NCBI GenBank assembly: GCA_024421095.1
Contig: JAHQYM010000007.1
Span: 1 to 52,365 of the forward strand
Direction of reading: 5' to 3'
DNA: 52,365 bases
Source of the DNA: Acidimicrobiia bacterium
GTDB lineage: Bacteria; Actinomycetota; Acidimicrobiia; Acidimicrobiales; Aldehydirespiratoraceae
The notes under the pieces are model-generated. The model searched no databases. It worked only from the letters and a program-made list of their open reading frames with translations, and was not told the DNA's origin. Position numbers and translations under genes: made by a program. Positions within the stretch are counted from its first letter, which is position 1; every line of letters begins with the position of its first letter. Below, one piece after another: positions 1 to 7,931 of the stretch.

Positions 1-460
1 CGGTTGCCTTGCAAGCCTTGCACTAACCAGCGAGAATCATCGTTGATTTGTAGACCGGTGATACCAACCGCACCGATTTTGTTGCTGGTGCCTTCAAGTT
101 CAAAAGCCACCCCACAACCAGGGTCTAAATTGCCGTTGTTGACGGTTGGGTCCACATCGGCTGAGTGACGCAACAACTCGGTGTGTTCATAAAGCGTTTT
201 CACCGCAGCATCCGACTCGTTGAATGATCACCAACGTGAGCAACAGCTACACCAGGTTGAGCAACCGGAGCAACTGTGGTGGCCCCATCACCGCTGTTGC
301 CTGAGGCGTTGCCGACGTTGCCGCAACTATTTGCCGGTGCGGCAGGTTCAACCGAGGGTTGCGCGGCCGCGACTGTTGTCAGCGATGCCGCGACAATGCA
401 CATCACGAGGAAGGCAACCGTTTTGGTTTTGCTTTGGTGGAGATAGGAGAAGACAGTCAT
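1..460 (-). pseudogene. Secreted protein, 5' part, frameshifted and cut by the window edge
   Basis: The reading frame starts at the ATG ending at 460, with an AAAGGAAAC ribosome-binding region just upstream. The first ~33 residues form a clear signal peptide: a Lys-containing start, then the hydrophobic run AFLVMCIVAASLTTVAAA. A low-complexity Gly/Asn/Ala/Pro linker follows. This frame stops at about 200. From about 240 to position 1 a different minus-strand frame is open and protein-like (LYEHTELLRHSADVDPTV, then DPGCGVAFELEG). The two pieces therefore look like one exported protein joined across a one-base frameshift near 225-245. It could be a true pseudogene, a sequencing error or a slippage site. 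The family is not recognised; the Cys, Asn and Gly content suits an extracellular domain. The C-terminus lies outside the window. Confidence 0.55.
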
Positions 461-492
461 GTTTGTTTCCTTTGATTAGGTTTGGATTGTCA

Positions 493-564
493 GTGAGCCA
501 ACTCCGAGACTGAACCAACGCACGCCTTACGGTTCACGCACATTCAGCATCGGAGTTTGCTCAC
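493..564. repeat. 15-bp inverted repeat upstream of the secreted-protein gene
   Basis: GTGAGCCAACTCCGA at 493-507 is complemented by TCGGAGTTTGCTCAC at 550-564, 14 of 15 pairs, around a 42-base loop. It lies about 30-100 bases upstream of the minus-strand start at 460. It could be a leader hairpin or an operator. The rest of 461-955 holds no convincing gene, only the repeat and palindrome listed separately. Confidence 0.45.
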
Positions 565-698
565 TAGCGAGTACTTACCCTGAACACCCCAGTTCGTCGC
601 GCGCAAATCCAAAAAACTTTAATTTTCTCGCGGCGGACAGATTCCTCGGTCAGCAGCCGGGTACGAAATGCAGCGATCAACGATTATCGCTAAGTGGC

Positions 699-718
699 TT
701 TTCGAGCCTGCGCGTAAA
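699..718 (+). repeat. 20-bp motif, copy 1 (matches 52094-52113)
   Basis: A 20-base sequence beginning TTTTCGAGCCTGCG and ending CGTAAA occurs here and again in the same orientation at 52094-52113. Similarity continues weakly for about 40 further bases (a G-rich stretch ending in GTTTGGGT). Shared sequence of this size next to transposase relics suggests the terminus of an insertion-sequence family. No transposase is directly attached to this copy. Confidence 0.5.
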
Positions 719-756
719 TGTGGGATGGGTGGTGGTTGAGGGTTCTTGAGTTTGGG

Positions 757-813
757 TTGAGGCCCTGCTGGAATTGGTTATTGATATATACCAAATATCT
801 AGGAGGGCCTCAA
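757..813. repeat. 57-bp imperfect palindrome
   Basis: Outer arms TTGAGGCCCT (757-766) and AGGGCCTCAA (804-813) pair perfectly. Inner arms AATTGGT (772-778) and ACCAAAT (790-796) pair with one mismatch, leaving an A/T-rich loop. This makes a long cruciform-capable element just inside the 20-bp motif at 699-718. It resembles subterminal hairpins of insertion sequences or REP-like elements. No T-tract follows, so it is not a typical terminator. Confidence 0.5.
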
Positions 814-955
814 TGGCAAGTTGTGACAACCTCCGTGGTTTTCACACCTAACGAGGAGGTGTCGTTGATGTCGACATCGTCGGCTTCGCGGACCCGCCAG
901 ATAAGGTGACCACAGATGTTCAGTACTTGCCTTGTGGAAGGTAGAAGGTGGCTTG

Positions 956-1768
956 ATGTCGTTCTTGAGCTTCGCTCGCAAGAATCAGTTATCCCGGGAT
1001 GTCACCAAACCTAGTGACCAGCTTAGATTGAGGTTGCAGGGAGAGCTAATCCCGAACCCTTCTTTGATAGACGGGATAGATCTCCACGGTGAGGATCTCT
1101 ACAGTGTATTTGCAGCCACCGCGGTTTATCTTGCATTCGAGCACGATGCGTTCGGCTTGTGGGGGATGAACTACGCTGAGCTTTCATATTTCGATTCGAG
1201 CACTAATGCAGAGTTCCAAGTTACGCCAAACGACAACACGTCCGCACACGTGATCCCACAGTTCTGCAAATGTGCTGAACTGTCTCTAGCACATTTTGGT
1301 GACTTCAGATTGGACACGGTGGAGCTATTTCTTAGCCCAGGGAGCGCTGGCGTTATGGAAAGCCGGCTTTGCGCAAGCTTGAACCGATACCGGGTATACG
1401 TTCCAACGCAATCTTGCCGCACTTTCTTTAGAATCCACTGGCTCTCAGACGCTGTTGATGAGAAATCAAGCTTCGAAACAATATCTACCATGCTCTCAGA
1501 CAGCACCTTCAAACTAGATATGGAAGATCCCTTCAAACTAGAACTAGAAGATAAACCAATTTCGTGTCCGAACGATGATTACTCGCCAAACGATGATCAC
1601 TCGACTTTGAAGCGGTTCAATGCCGCTGGCACGGCGTTGTTGCCCGAACGTTCCCTAGATTGCGCGGGCTGGATTATTGCATATCTCATCTCGCTACTCG
1701 CCCCTATAAAGACCGAAGATATCTCGGTACGACTAGAATTCGGGAGACCCGAAGGCTTCAGTGATTAA
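956..1768 (+). CDS. Hypothetical protein, 270 aa, no family recognised
   Basis: An open frame of 270 codons. The ATG at 956 is preferred over an upstream TTG at 932 because AGAAGGTGG lies at good Shine-Dalgarno distance. The protein has no signal peptide or obvious membrane segment and is moderately acidic. It carries two small internal repeats: (M/L)EDPFKLELED around residues 190-200, and PNDDYSPNDDHS around residues 206-217. The base composition looks lower in G+C than the surrounding genes. The gene is isolated between the 20-bp motif and palindrome on the left and a decayed ISL3 transposase on the right, so it sits like cargo in a mobile region. I do not recognise the fold or function. 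That it is a real gene rests on its length, its ribosome-binding site and its protein-like composition. Confidence 0.6.
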   Translation: MSFLSFARKNQLSRDVTKPSDQLRLRLQGELIPNPSLIDGIDLHGEDLYSVFAATAVYLAFEHDAFGLWGMNYAELSYFDSSTNAEFQVTPNDNTSAHVIPQFCKCAELSLAHFGDFRLDTVELFLSPGSAGVMESRLCASLNRYRVYVPTQSCRTFFRIHWLSDAVDEKSSFETISTMLSDSTFKLDMEDPFKLELEDKPISCPNDDYSPNDDHSTLKRFNAAGTALLPERSLDCAGWIIAYLISLLAPIKTEDISVRLEFGRPEGFSD

Positions 1769-1904
1769 TGCGGGAATTGCTCTAACGGTCCCGAGAGATA
1801 CAACGCCGCCGAGCGATGTTGTCGCGCCATCGTTGGGGCTGTTCGAGCAGCCACTTGGTGGGGGCTTTAGCTGTGCTACCTGGGACTATTTCCAACAACT
1901 AGCC

Positions 1905-2258
1905 CCGGGCGATATCGACTATGCTGGTCGTCCGTGCCTTGCGGTGGAACTGGCCCCGCCGCCACAGCAAGGCCCTGTTCGGTGATCGTCCCCGCCGAAC
2001 ACACCGAGTTCGCGCAACGCCAACGTCGCTTGTGCCACACCAAACGCACCGCCCGCCCAACGCCGGGAGGTCAACCAACTCCACCCGCTTCTCACCGTCA
2101 GACCACAACGGCCCGTCACAACCCCCACAGTCCAGTCGAGGTGCCCTCCCGCGGATTTGCACCCGCAGCGGCAAACCCACATCGTCGTCGACGCCGATCA
2201 CCTCAACATCGCCAAGTCCCAACAAAAACTCACAAACACGTACAGGGTTAAGTTCCAC
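1905..2258 (-). pseudogene. Decayed ISL3-family transposase, N-terminal fragment
   Basis: The minus-strand frame from 2258 reads like the start of an ISL3-family transposase. It has a GLGDVEVIGVDDD segment, then a Cys pair (CGGC) in the zinc-ribbon region, then a VDLPALGGR segment matching the family's usual V(D)LP...G.R. The family's expected next motif (W.KRRWRC..., with further cysteines) is present but in another frame (VWHKRRWRCANSVCSAG, about 1982-2044). A one-base deletion near 2057 therefore broke the gene. The DDE catalytic region is absent. The stretch 1769-1904 to its left holds only short unsupported frames. Confidence 0.6.
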
Positions 2259-2409
2259 AGGGATTCTCCAGTCGAACGATTGCCTGAAACACCGATTCTG
2301 GAGGATCTCTCGCGTTCAACCGGGGACCCTCACCCCACCGACTCCGAACTCAAACGCGTAGAGCCGGATTGGCTTGATATGGACCCGGTATTCGTCTGCG
2401 GGATGGGTT

Positions 2410-2438
2410 TTGGAGATTGATGTTCTCTGTGTTATACA
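2410..2438 (+). promoter_or_regulatory. Candidate promoter for the DUF222-HNH gene
   Basis: TTGGAG at 2410-2415 and TATACA at 2433-2438 are separated by 17 bases, a sigma-70-like arrangement. The start codon of the HNH gene is about 77 bases downstream. The stretch 2259-2514 holds no gene. Its A/T-rich last 100 bases stand out from the surroundings. Confidence 0.35.
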
Positions 2439-2487
2439 GAATATATTGGATTATTTTATGTTTTGCCAGTAATTTACAGTGCAAATG

Positions 2488-2511
2488 TCACACGGGGTCA
2501 GTAAAGTGTGA
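2488..2511 (+). promoter_or_regulatory. Hairpin covering the ribosome-binding region of the HNH gene
   Basis: TCACAC (2488-2493) pairs with GTGTGA (2506-2511) around a 12-base loop containing GTCAGTAAA. The ATG is at 2515. The only Shine-Dalgarno-like bases (AAAGTG) lie in the 3' arm and its flank, so the stem could limit translation. The same arrangement, loop sequence included, precedes both DUF222 copies at 45305-45332 and 45511-45538. Confidence 0.5.
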
Positions 2512-2514
2512 TCC

Positions 2515-4584
2515 ATGAGTTTACTTTCAGGATCAGAGCTTTTTGAGAAGGGCACGGCCGGCGATGATGATGCCGGCGGGGTGTTGCGGGCCGATAGTGC
2601 TTTAGGGGTGCGGCCTTCCTCCGCCACGGTCAACGGTGATGCCACCACCGGAGCGTTCCGGGCCGATAGCACTTCAAGGGTACAACCCTCCTCTTCCCCG
2701 GCCGCTAGCGATGGCATGGGCGGGGCGTTGCGGGTGCCGTTGGTTGATGAGGCGAAACTGTCTGATGAGGGGTTGCGGTCGCGTTTGAAGGTGTTGGGTC
2801 GTGCCGAGTCGACGTTGGCGGCGATGAAATCGCGTGCGTTGGCTGAGTTGAGTCGTCGTCACAACAAACGCGACGCGCAGCGTCTGGTTCGCGATGAACT
2901 GCAAACATCGAAACGTGACGCTCAACGCGATGTCGAAATCGCAACCCGGTTAGCCGAGTTACCGGCAACTAGTGGTGCGTTGGATTCTGGTGACATTCCT
3001 GTTGGTCACGCACAGTTGATCGCCCGCGCTGCTGGTGAAAGCCCGATAGATGAACGGTTACTTGTTGAAGCAGCGAACAACGAACCGTTTGATGAGTTCA
3101 TGCAGACTGTGAAACTTCATCAACGCGACGTTGCTGCCGATGACGGACAGTCTTTGTTGGATCGTCAACGCAAGAAACGCAAAGCCCGTATCTTCGAATC
3201 TTCTGATTCTGGTATGTTTGTGTTGACAGGCGAGTTCGACCAGATCACCGGAGCGCGTATCGCCACCGCGTTGACCGCCAAAGAACGACAACTCTGGCAT
3301 CGCGAAGACCCCAACAACCGTGCCACACCACAACAACGCATGGCCGACGCATTAGCCGAGTTGATTAGTGAACCTACTGGTGACGGCCGGTCTGTGGGTA
3401 CTGATTTGTTGGTAATCGCCGATTTCGATGTGCTTGAACAACAACTCGAAAACCCACGGTTGGTTGACGGGTCACCAATACCAATCACCGAACTACACGA
3501 GTTAGCGTTAGAAGCGAACCTACTGCCATCAATCTTCGACACGAAAACCCAAGACATGTGGCTCGGCCGTCGAGTGCGCACCGCCACCGAAGCTCAACGC
3601 ATCGCGTTAATCGCACGAGACCAATGCTGCATTGGTTGCGGTGCTAACCCGTTGTGGTGTCAAGCGCATCACATTATTTGGTGGTCTAAGAATGGACCCA
3701 CCAACCTAGAAAACCTGGTGTTAGTGTGCAACGACTGCCACCACAAAATCCACGACGAAGGCTGGCAAGTCCACAAACACCCCAAAACCGGCAAATACTA
3801 CCTAAAACCCCCAACCCACCCAACAGATAAGCGCCCAACCGTACCGGTGGATAAGTCGGCAAGGAACTCGTCGGGTGAGTCGCCGACCCGCGTATCGGAC
3901 GACTTACCAGCCAATTCGGTTGATAAGGCTTTGAGCGGTCCGTCGGGCGAGTGTCCGACTGTCTCACCAGACAAACCAGCCAACAACATGCCGGGTCAAT
4001 CGCCGGCCCACCCATCGGACGACTTACCGTCCAATTCGGTCGATGAACGCTCGCTTACCTCATCGGACAAACCAACGAACAACTTGCCGAATCAGTCGCC
4101 GGCCCACCTATCAGGCAACTCGCCATCCAGTTCGGTCGACGAACGCTCGCTTGCCTCATCGGACAAACCGGCGAGGAGTTTGTCGGGTGAGTGCCCGAAA
4201 GTCTCATCGCTTGATTCTTTGCACGGTTCGTCGAGTGATTGCCCGACTGTCTCATCAGATGAGCCCCCGACCCGTCCGTCGGGTGAGCGCGCGGTTTTCT
4301 CATCCGATGAATCGTCGAGAAACTCGTCGGGAGAGCGTTCGGCCGTTTCGTCAGGTGAGGTTTCGACTATCTCGTCGGGTCCGCCAGACCGTGTTCGAAC
4401 CCGCGCAGACCCGGCCCGACCGGATGGCAGCGACGCAACCCGGTCGACTATCCAGAACGCGCCCGAGTTCACGCACACCGAGCAAGCTCAAAGAGAGAAA
4501 CAGACAAGCTCGCACACCGAACAACAACACCCCACGTCCCGAACCACCGGCCACGACCCGGTCGACGCCATCGACACCTCCTAA
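2515..4584 (+). CDS. DUF222 / 13E12-type HNH endonuclease with Ser-rich tail
   Basis: A 689-residue member of the actinobacterial DUF222-HNH (13E12 repeat) family, usually about 350-500 residues, so this one is long. Residues ~75-330 are the DUF222 region (helical, with a LAELSRRHNKRDAQR-type segment). Residues ~355-420 form the HNH nuclease: CCIGCG, then WCQAHHIIWW, then NLVLVCNDCHHKIHD, giving Cys-pair zinc ligands and the His-His/Asn/His core. From residue ~440 to the end is a low-complexity Ser/Asp/Pro tail of repeats such as SSGE, SDDLP and NSVDE. The family is presumed to be DNA-cleaving and is often multicopy and mobile; the biological role is not established. A translation-covering hairpin lies upstream, and the last bases fall in a repeat duplicated 297 bp downstream. 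The ATG at 2515 is chosen because the other DUF222 copies start at the same spot relative to the hairpin. Confidence 0.85.
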   Translation: MSLLSGSELFEKGTAGDDDAGGVLRADSALGVRPSSATVNGDATTGAFRADSTSRVQPSSSPAASDGMGGALRVPLVDEAKLSDEGLRSRLKVLGRAESTLAAMKSRALAELSRRHNKRDAQRLVRDELQTSKRDAQRDVEIATRLAELPATSGALDSGDIPVGHAQLIARAAGESPIDERLLVEAANNEPFDEFMQTVKLHQRDVAADDGQSLLDRQRKKRKARIFESSDSGMFVLTGEFDQITGARIATALTAKERQLWHREDPNNRATPQQRMADALAELISEPTGDGRSVGTDLLVIADFDVLEQQLENPRLVDGSPIPITELHELALEANLLPSIFDTKTQDMWLGRRVRTATEAQRIALIARDQCCIGCGANPLWCQAHHIIWWSKNGPTNLENLVLVCNDCHHKIHDEGWQVHKHPKTGKYYLKPPTHPTDKRPTVPVDKSARNSSGESPTRVSDDLPANSVDKALSGPSGECPTVSPDKPANNMPGQSPAHPSDDLPSNSVDERSLTSSDKPTNNLPNQSPAHLSGNSPSSSVDERSLASSDKPARSLSGECPKVSSLDSLHGSSSDCPTVSSDEPPTRPSGERAVFSSDESSRNSSGERSAVSSGEVSTISSGPPDRVRTRADPARPDGSDATRSTIQNAPEFTHTEQAQREKQTSSHTEQQHPTSRTTGHDPVDAIDTS
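3830..4385 (+). repeat. Degenerate tandem repeats in the HNH gene tail
   Basis: Imperfect units built on TCGTCGGGTGAG, CATCGGACGACTTACC and AATTCGGT(C/T)GATGA recur across this stretch and encode Ser-rich phrases (SSGE, SDDLPSNSVDE, SSDKP). Some pairs, such as those starting near 3893 and 4013, are nearly identical over about 40 bases, which implies recent slippage or duplication. Confidence 0.6.
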
Positions 4585-4955
4585 AGACCACGCCGATAGG
4601 TGACCATCCACTTGTCGTCGAGTTGTCCCGAGCGCGCCTTGGGGCGCATCAACCAACGACGGCTAATCGTCACACGCGTTGCTCTTGTGGTTGTTGCGGG
4701 TTTCAGTGATGGGTCAGCCGCCCACCCATAGGTTCAACTTCCACACCAATCCACCAATCACTCGACCGAATGTCAACGCCGATTCTGGAGAAACACGCCC
4801 ACCCACAACAACACCCCACAGCTCACACAGACATACACACACCACCCACAAACGCGAAGAGTCGGCACCGACACCTCCTAAGGACCACGCCGATAGGTGA
4901 CCATCCACTTGTCGTCGAGTTGGCCCGAATGGGCCTTGGGGCGCATCAACCAACG
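4572..4955 (+). repeat. 87-bp direct repeat pair after the HNH gene
   Basis: Positions 4572-4658 and 4869-4955 are direct repeats of 87 bp differing at only a few positions. The first copy begins inside the last codons of the HNH gene (its stop is 4582-4584). The second carries the same end-of-gene sequence without a gene before it. Each includes a short GCGCCTTGGGGCGC-like hairpin. The 210 bases between them and the 74 bases after the second copy show no supported gene. A duplicated gene end whose coding part was lost explains the pattern. Confidence 0.6.
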
Positions 4956-5029
4956 CACCGCACCGCACAGCACAACAACACCATGTGCATTACAACAACA
5001 TGTACATCACAAATCAGTGCGACCGACCA

Positions 5030-5896
5030 TCAAACGAGCGTCTTTGCAATGACCCGGTCACCCCACGCAGCAAGTGCAGCAGTCGTGTCACGCGCAAACA
5101 AAAAAGACGGCACAACAATACGATTCGCGCCCCACGAAGCCAATTCTTCAACCGCTGCCTGCGGATCATCCCCGAAAATACCTGGATGCTGACCAGTCAG
5201 TTCGATCAATGCTGGGTCGCGGCCATACGCAGAGGCAGTCTGACAGGCGATGTCAAACAACTCACGCAAATCACCTTTAGCGGGCCAAAAACCATCACCA
5301 ACACGCCCGGCACGCTCCGCGGCCGCTCGGCTATGCCCACCAATATGGATCGGAACTTTGCGACTAGCCGGCTTCGGGTTACAAGAAATCGCCCCAAAAC
5401 TGACGAACTCACCTTGAAAAGACACCGCATCTTCCGCCCAAAGCAACCGCATAACCTCTATATATTCTTCCGTGCGTGCGCCTCTGCGTTCCCAAGGCAC
5501 ACCAAGAGCAGCAAACTCTTCTTTCAACCAACCAATTCCGACCCCTAGCTCAACCCTGCCACCAGACATATTGTCGAGTGTGGCAACCTCTTTGGCGAAG
5601 CTAACGGGACTGCGTTCAGGCAACAACGAAATCCCCGTAGCAAGGCGCAACGTTTTGGTATGTGCCGCAACAAAACCCAGCCAAATCAAAGGATCGGGGA
5701 TCGGATTTTCGCCACTACCAGGCATTTTCCCGCTCTCGTCGTAGGGATACGTAGATTTGTAACCCTCTGGATAAATGATATGTTCAACAGTCCACACCGA
5801 ATCAAAACCCGCAGCTTCCGCGGATCGGCCAATAGTTTTCGCACCCTCGCCGCTACCGAAATGCATAATATTTGCAAACGCCAGTCCAAATTTCAT
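5030..5896 (-). CDS. LLM-class F420-dependent oxidoreductase
   Basis: A 288-residue luciferase-like monooxygenase (bacterial luciferase fold, TIM barrel) of the F420-using type. Visible family features are the N-terminal MKFGLAFANI strand; LRLATGISLLPERSPVSFAKEVATLD, the conserved barrel segment that binds the deazaflavin; and SGGRVELGVGIGWLKEEF, the hallmark glycine-rich motif. Late in the protein is VPIHIGGHSRAAAERAGRVGDGFWP. The ATG at 5896 has AAGGGAGTG at ribosome-binding distance. Family members reduce or oxidise varied substrates with reduced F420; the substrate here cannot be read from the sequence. It is followed on the same strand by nothing closer than the HNH-tail repeats, and preceded 43 bp upstream by the rhomboid gene, with which it may be cotranscribed. 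Confidence 0.85.
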   Translation of the reverse strand: MKFGLAFANIMHFGSGEGAKTIGRSAEAAGFDSVWTVEHIIYPEGYKSTYPYDESGKMPGSGENPIPDPLIWLGFVAAHTKTLRLATGISLLPERSPVSFAKEVATLDNMSGGRVELGVGIGWLKEEFAALGVPWERRGARTEEYIEVMRLLWAEDAVSFQGEFVSFGAISCNPKPASRKVPIHIGGHSRAAAERAGRVGDGFWPAKGDLRELFDIACQTASAYGRDPALIELTGQHPGIFGDDPQAAVEELASWGANRIVVPSFLFARDTTAALAAWGDRVIAKTLV

Positions 5897-5939
5897 CGCA
5901 GATCACTCCCTTGATACAGATCAGAACCATCAATATAGA

Positions 5940-6581
5940 TCAAATTCGCCAAGGTTCGTCAAGTTCCCACGGTTCTATCGTTTCGGGTTCCAGAGGACGC
6001 GGACGGCGAGGTTCAGCCATAGCTCGAGCAGCGATAACACCCGCGGCCATGCCAAACAAATGCCCCTCCCAAGAAATGTAGTCCTGGGGCACCACTCCAG
6101 CCACCAAACTGCCATACAAAACGATCACCAACAATGCCGAAGCTAACGCCCGGGGACGACGTTCAAACACCGCTGCCGCCAGCAGAGCACCAAAATATCC
6201 AAACACCACACCACTCGCACCAATATGATTGCCGAAACCCGCAAGTGCCCAGGTCAGCGCACCACCCAACAAAATCACCGTCAAAGTAAGCAAAACCCAA
6301 TAGCGCATGCCGCGCACCGACACCAACCCCCCAAGCACCAACAGTGGAACCGAATTGGAGGTAATATGACCAAAATCTGAATGCAAAAACGGTGCCCACA
6401 AAATCCCATCAAGCCCGCTGCCGCGGCGAGGTACGATACCATTGCTTTGCAAGCTGTCGTCAAGCGCCAAAGTATCGACAATCTCAATACCCCACATCAC
6501 CGCAAGAAAAAACGTCAACAAACCGAGCGGCGACCAAAGCAGCCTCCAAAACGAGCGCTTGGGTTCGGTAGATTCAACCAT
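5940..6581 (-). CDS. Rhomboid-family intramembrane serine protease
   Basis: About 213 residues with several membrane segments, starting with LGLLTFFLAVMWGIEIVDTLAL. The family signatures are visible. The HSDFGHITSNSVPLLVLG segment matches the HaxxxHxxxN-type region, in which the Asn helps form the oxyanion hole. GASGVVFGYFGA carries the catalytic Ser, and the last helix SWEGHLFGMAAG carries the catalytic His. The C-terminal tail is short, polar and Pro/Glu-rich (cytosolic by inference). Rhomboids cleave membrane-embedded substrates; the target here is unknown. The start is uncertain: the frame is open up to 6617, but codons at 6581 or 6587 fit better. Confidence 0.82.
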   Translation of the reverse strand: MVESTEPKRSFWRLLWSPLGLLTFFLAVMWGIEIVDTLALDDSLQSNGIVPRRGSGLDGILWAPFLHSDFGHITSNSVPLLVLGGLVSVRGMRYWVLLTLTVILLGGALTWALAGFGNHIGASGVVFGYFGALLAAAVFERRPRALASALLVIVLYGSLVAGVVPQDYISWEGHLFGMAAGVIAARAMAEPRRPRPLEPETIEPWELDEPWRI

Positions 6582-6597
6582 CCCCATAGCGTAGACC

Positions 6598-6691
6598 ACA
6601 CAACCAAAGTGATGCACCCGAAAAGGACCCAGTAGATATTCCGTCTATGCTCCTGCGCAGACTACACAACCAAAGTGATGCACCCGAAAAG
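6598..6691. repeat. 28-bp direct repeat between the rhomboid gene and mscR
   Basis: The same 28-base sequence (ACACAACCAAAGTG, then ATGCACCCGAAAAG) occurs at 6598-6625 and 6664-6691, 66 bp apart. The first copy overlaps the possible upstream start of the rhomboid gene. The GATGCACCC core recurs partly just after copy 2. These could be binding sites in this divergent promoter region. No gene is seen in 6618-6845. Confidence 0.45.
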
Positions 6692-6845
6692 ATGCACCCA
6701 AATACATGCGCCCAAAACCATTAGGCAAAGTTAGGCAACCAACGGCGCGGCTAGCCAAACTGCGCTATGTTGACTAGACACAAGCTTGCAAGCGTCGCCA
6801 CGAACAAACGATTCGCAACAAACCACACGAACGGAGAACTAACCA

Positions 6846-7931
6846 ATGCCCCAAACAGTCGAGGGAGTGATCGCCAGCAAAGTTGGTGAACCGGTAACCA
6901 CCACACAAATTGTAATACCCGACCCCGGCCCCGGCGAAGCAGTCGTGGCGATACAAGCCTGCGGAGTGTGCCACACCGACCTGCACTACCGCGAGGGCGG
7001 AATAAACAACGAATTCCCGTTTCTGCTTGGCCACGAAGCCGCCGGCGTAGTCGAAGCAACCGGCGACAACGTGAACGAAATCGTGGTCGGCGATTTCGTG
7101 ATACTCAACTGGCGCGCGGTGTGCGGCAACTGCCGATCGTGTGACAGAGGCAGAGAACATCTTTGCTTCAATACCCACAACGCCAAGCAAAAAATGACCC
7201 TAACCGACGGCACCGAACTTTCACCCGCTCTCGGGATAGGCGCTTTCGCCGAGAAAACGCTAGTCGCCGCTGGGCAATGCACCAAAGTAAACCCCGAGGC
7301 ATCGCCGGCAGCCGCCGGGTTGCTTGGTTGTGGAGTAATGGCCGGCATTGGCGCTGCGATCAACACTGGCGGAGTAAGCCGTGGCGACAGCGTTGCGGTG
7401 TTTGGTTGCGGGGGTGTGGGCAACGCCGCAATCGCCGGTGCCCAGTTGGCCGGTGCGACCACGGTGATTGCTGTTGATATAGACGATCGCAAACTTGATC
7501 TAGCCAAGAGTTTTGGTGCCCATCACACCATCAACTCACGCACAGAAGATGCGGTTGAGAAAATCCGTGAATATACCAGCGGGTTTGGTGCAGATGTGGC
7601 GATTGACGCGATCGGCCTCCCAGAAGTATACAAGCAGTGTTTTGAGGCGCGGGATTTGGCTGGCACGGTGGTGTTAGTGGGGGTACCTACCCCAGAAATG
7701 AAACTTGAATTGCCATTCCAAGAGGTCTTTGGACGCGGTGGTGCGCTGAAGTCTAGCTGGTACGGCGATTGTTTGCCGAGCCGCGACTTCCCGATGCTCA
7801 TTGACCTCTACCTTCAAGGTCGCTTAGATTTGGACGGGTTCGTGTCTGAGACAATCACGCTTGACGGCGTGGAGGAAGCGTTCCACAAAATGGAACGAGG
7901 CGAAGTCTTGCGTTCGGTGGTGGTCATATAA
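6846..7931 (+). CDS. mscR: S-(hydroxymethyl)mycothiol dehydrogenase (zinc alcohol dehydrogenase family)
   Basis: A 361-residue medium-chain dehydrogenase. The catalytic-zinc ligands are in [10 protein letters not shown] and GHEAAGVVE. The structural-zinc lobe is [15 protein letters not shown], with four Cys. The NAD(H)-binding Rossmann motif is [10 protein letters not shown], followed by the acidic residues of AVDIDDRK. It oxidises the formaldehyde-mycothiol adduct to S-formylmycothiol, the actinobacterial route of formaldehyde detoxification. The assignment rests on family resemblance and on the neighbour: the stop codon shares a base with the start of an MBL-fold hydrolase, the usual partner of mscR. 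GGAGAAC precedes the ATG. A related zinc alcohol dehydrogenase is the alternative reading. Confidence 0.85.
   Translation: MPQTVEGVIASKVGEPVTTTQIVIPDPGPGEAVVAIQACGVCHTDLHYREGGINNEFPFLLGHEAAGVVEATGDNVNEIVVGDFVILNWRAVCGNCRSCDRGREHLCFNTHNAKQKMTLTDGTELSPALGIGAFAEKTLVAAGQCTKVNPEASPAAAGLLGCGVMAGIGAAINTGGVSRGDSVAVFGCGGVGNAAIAGAQLAGATTVIAVDIDDRKLDLAKSFGAHHTINSRTEDAVEKIREYTSGFGADVAIDAIGLPEVYKQCFEARDLAGTVVLVGVPTPEMKLELPFQEVFGRGGALKSSWYGDCLPSRDFPMLIDLYLQGRLDLDGFVSETITLDGVEEAFHKMERGEVLRSVVVI

Noticed and set aside
1761-1985. 74-codon frame after the orphan gene
   Set aside because: It overlaps the orphan gene's stop and the ISL3 remnant on the other strand, has no clear ribosome-binding site, and shows no family resemblance.
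4043-4603. 186-codon plus-strand frame inside the HNH tail
   Set aside because: It is a shadow of the Ser-rich repeat tail in another frame: Arg/Pro-rich composition, no start signal, and it overlaps the supported HNH frame throughout.
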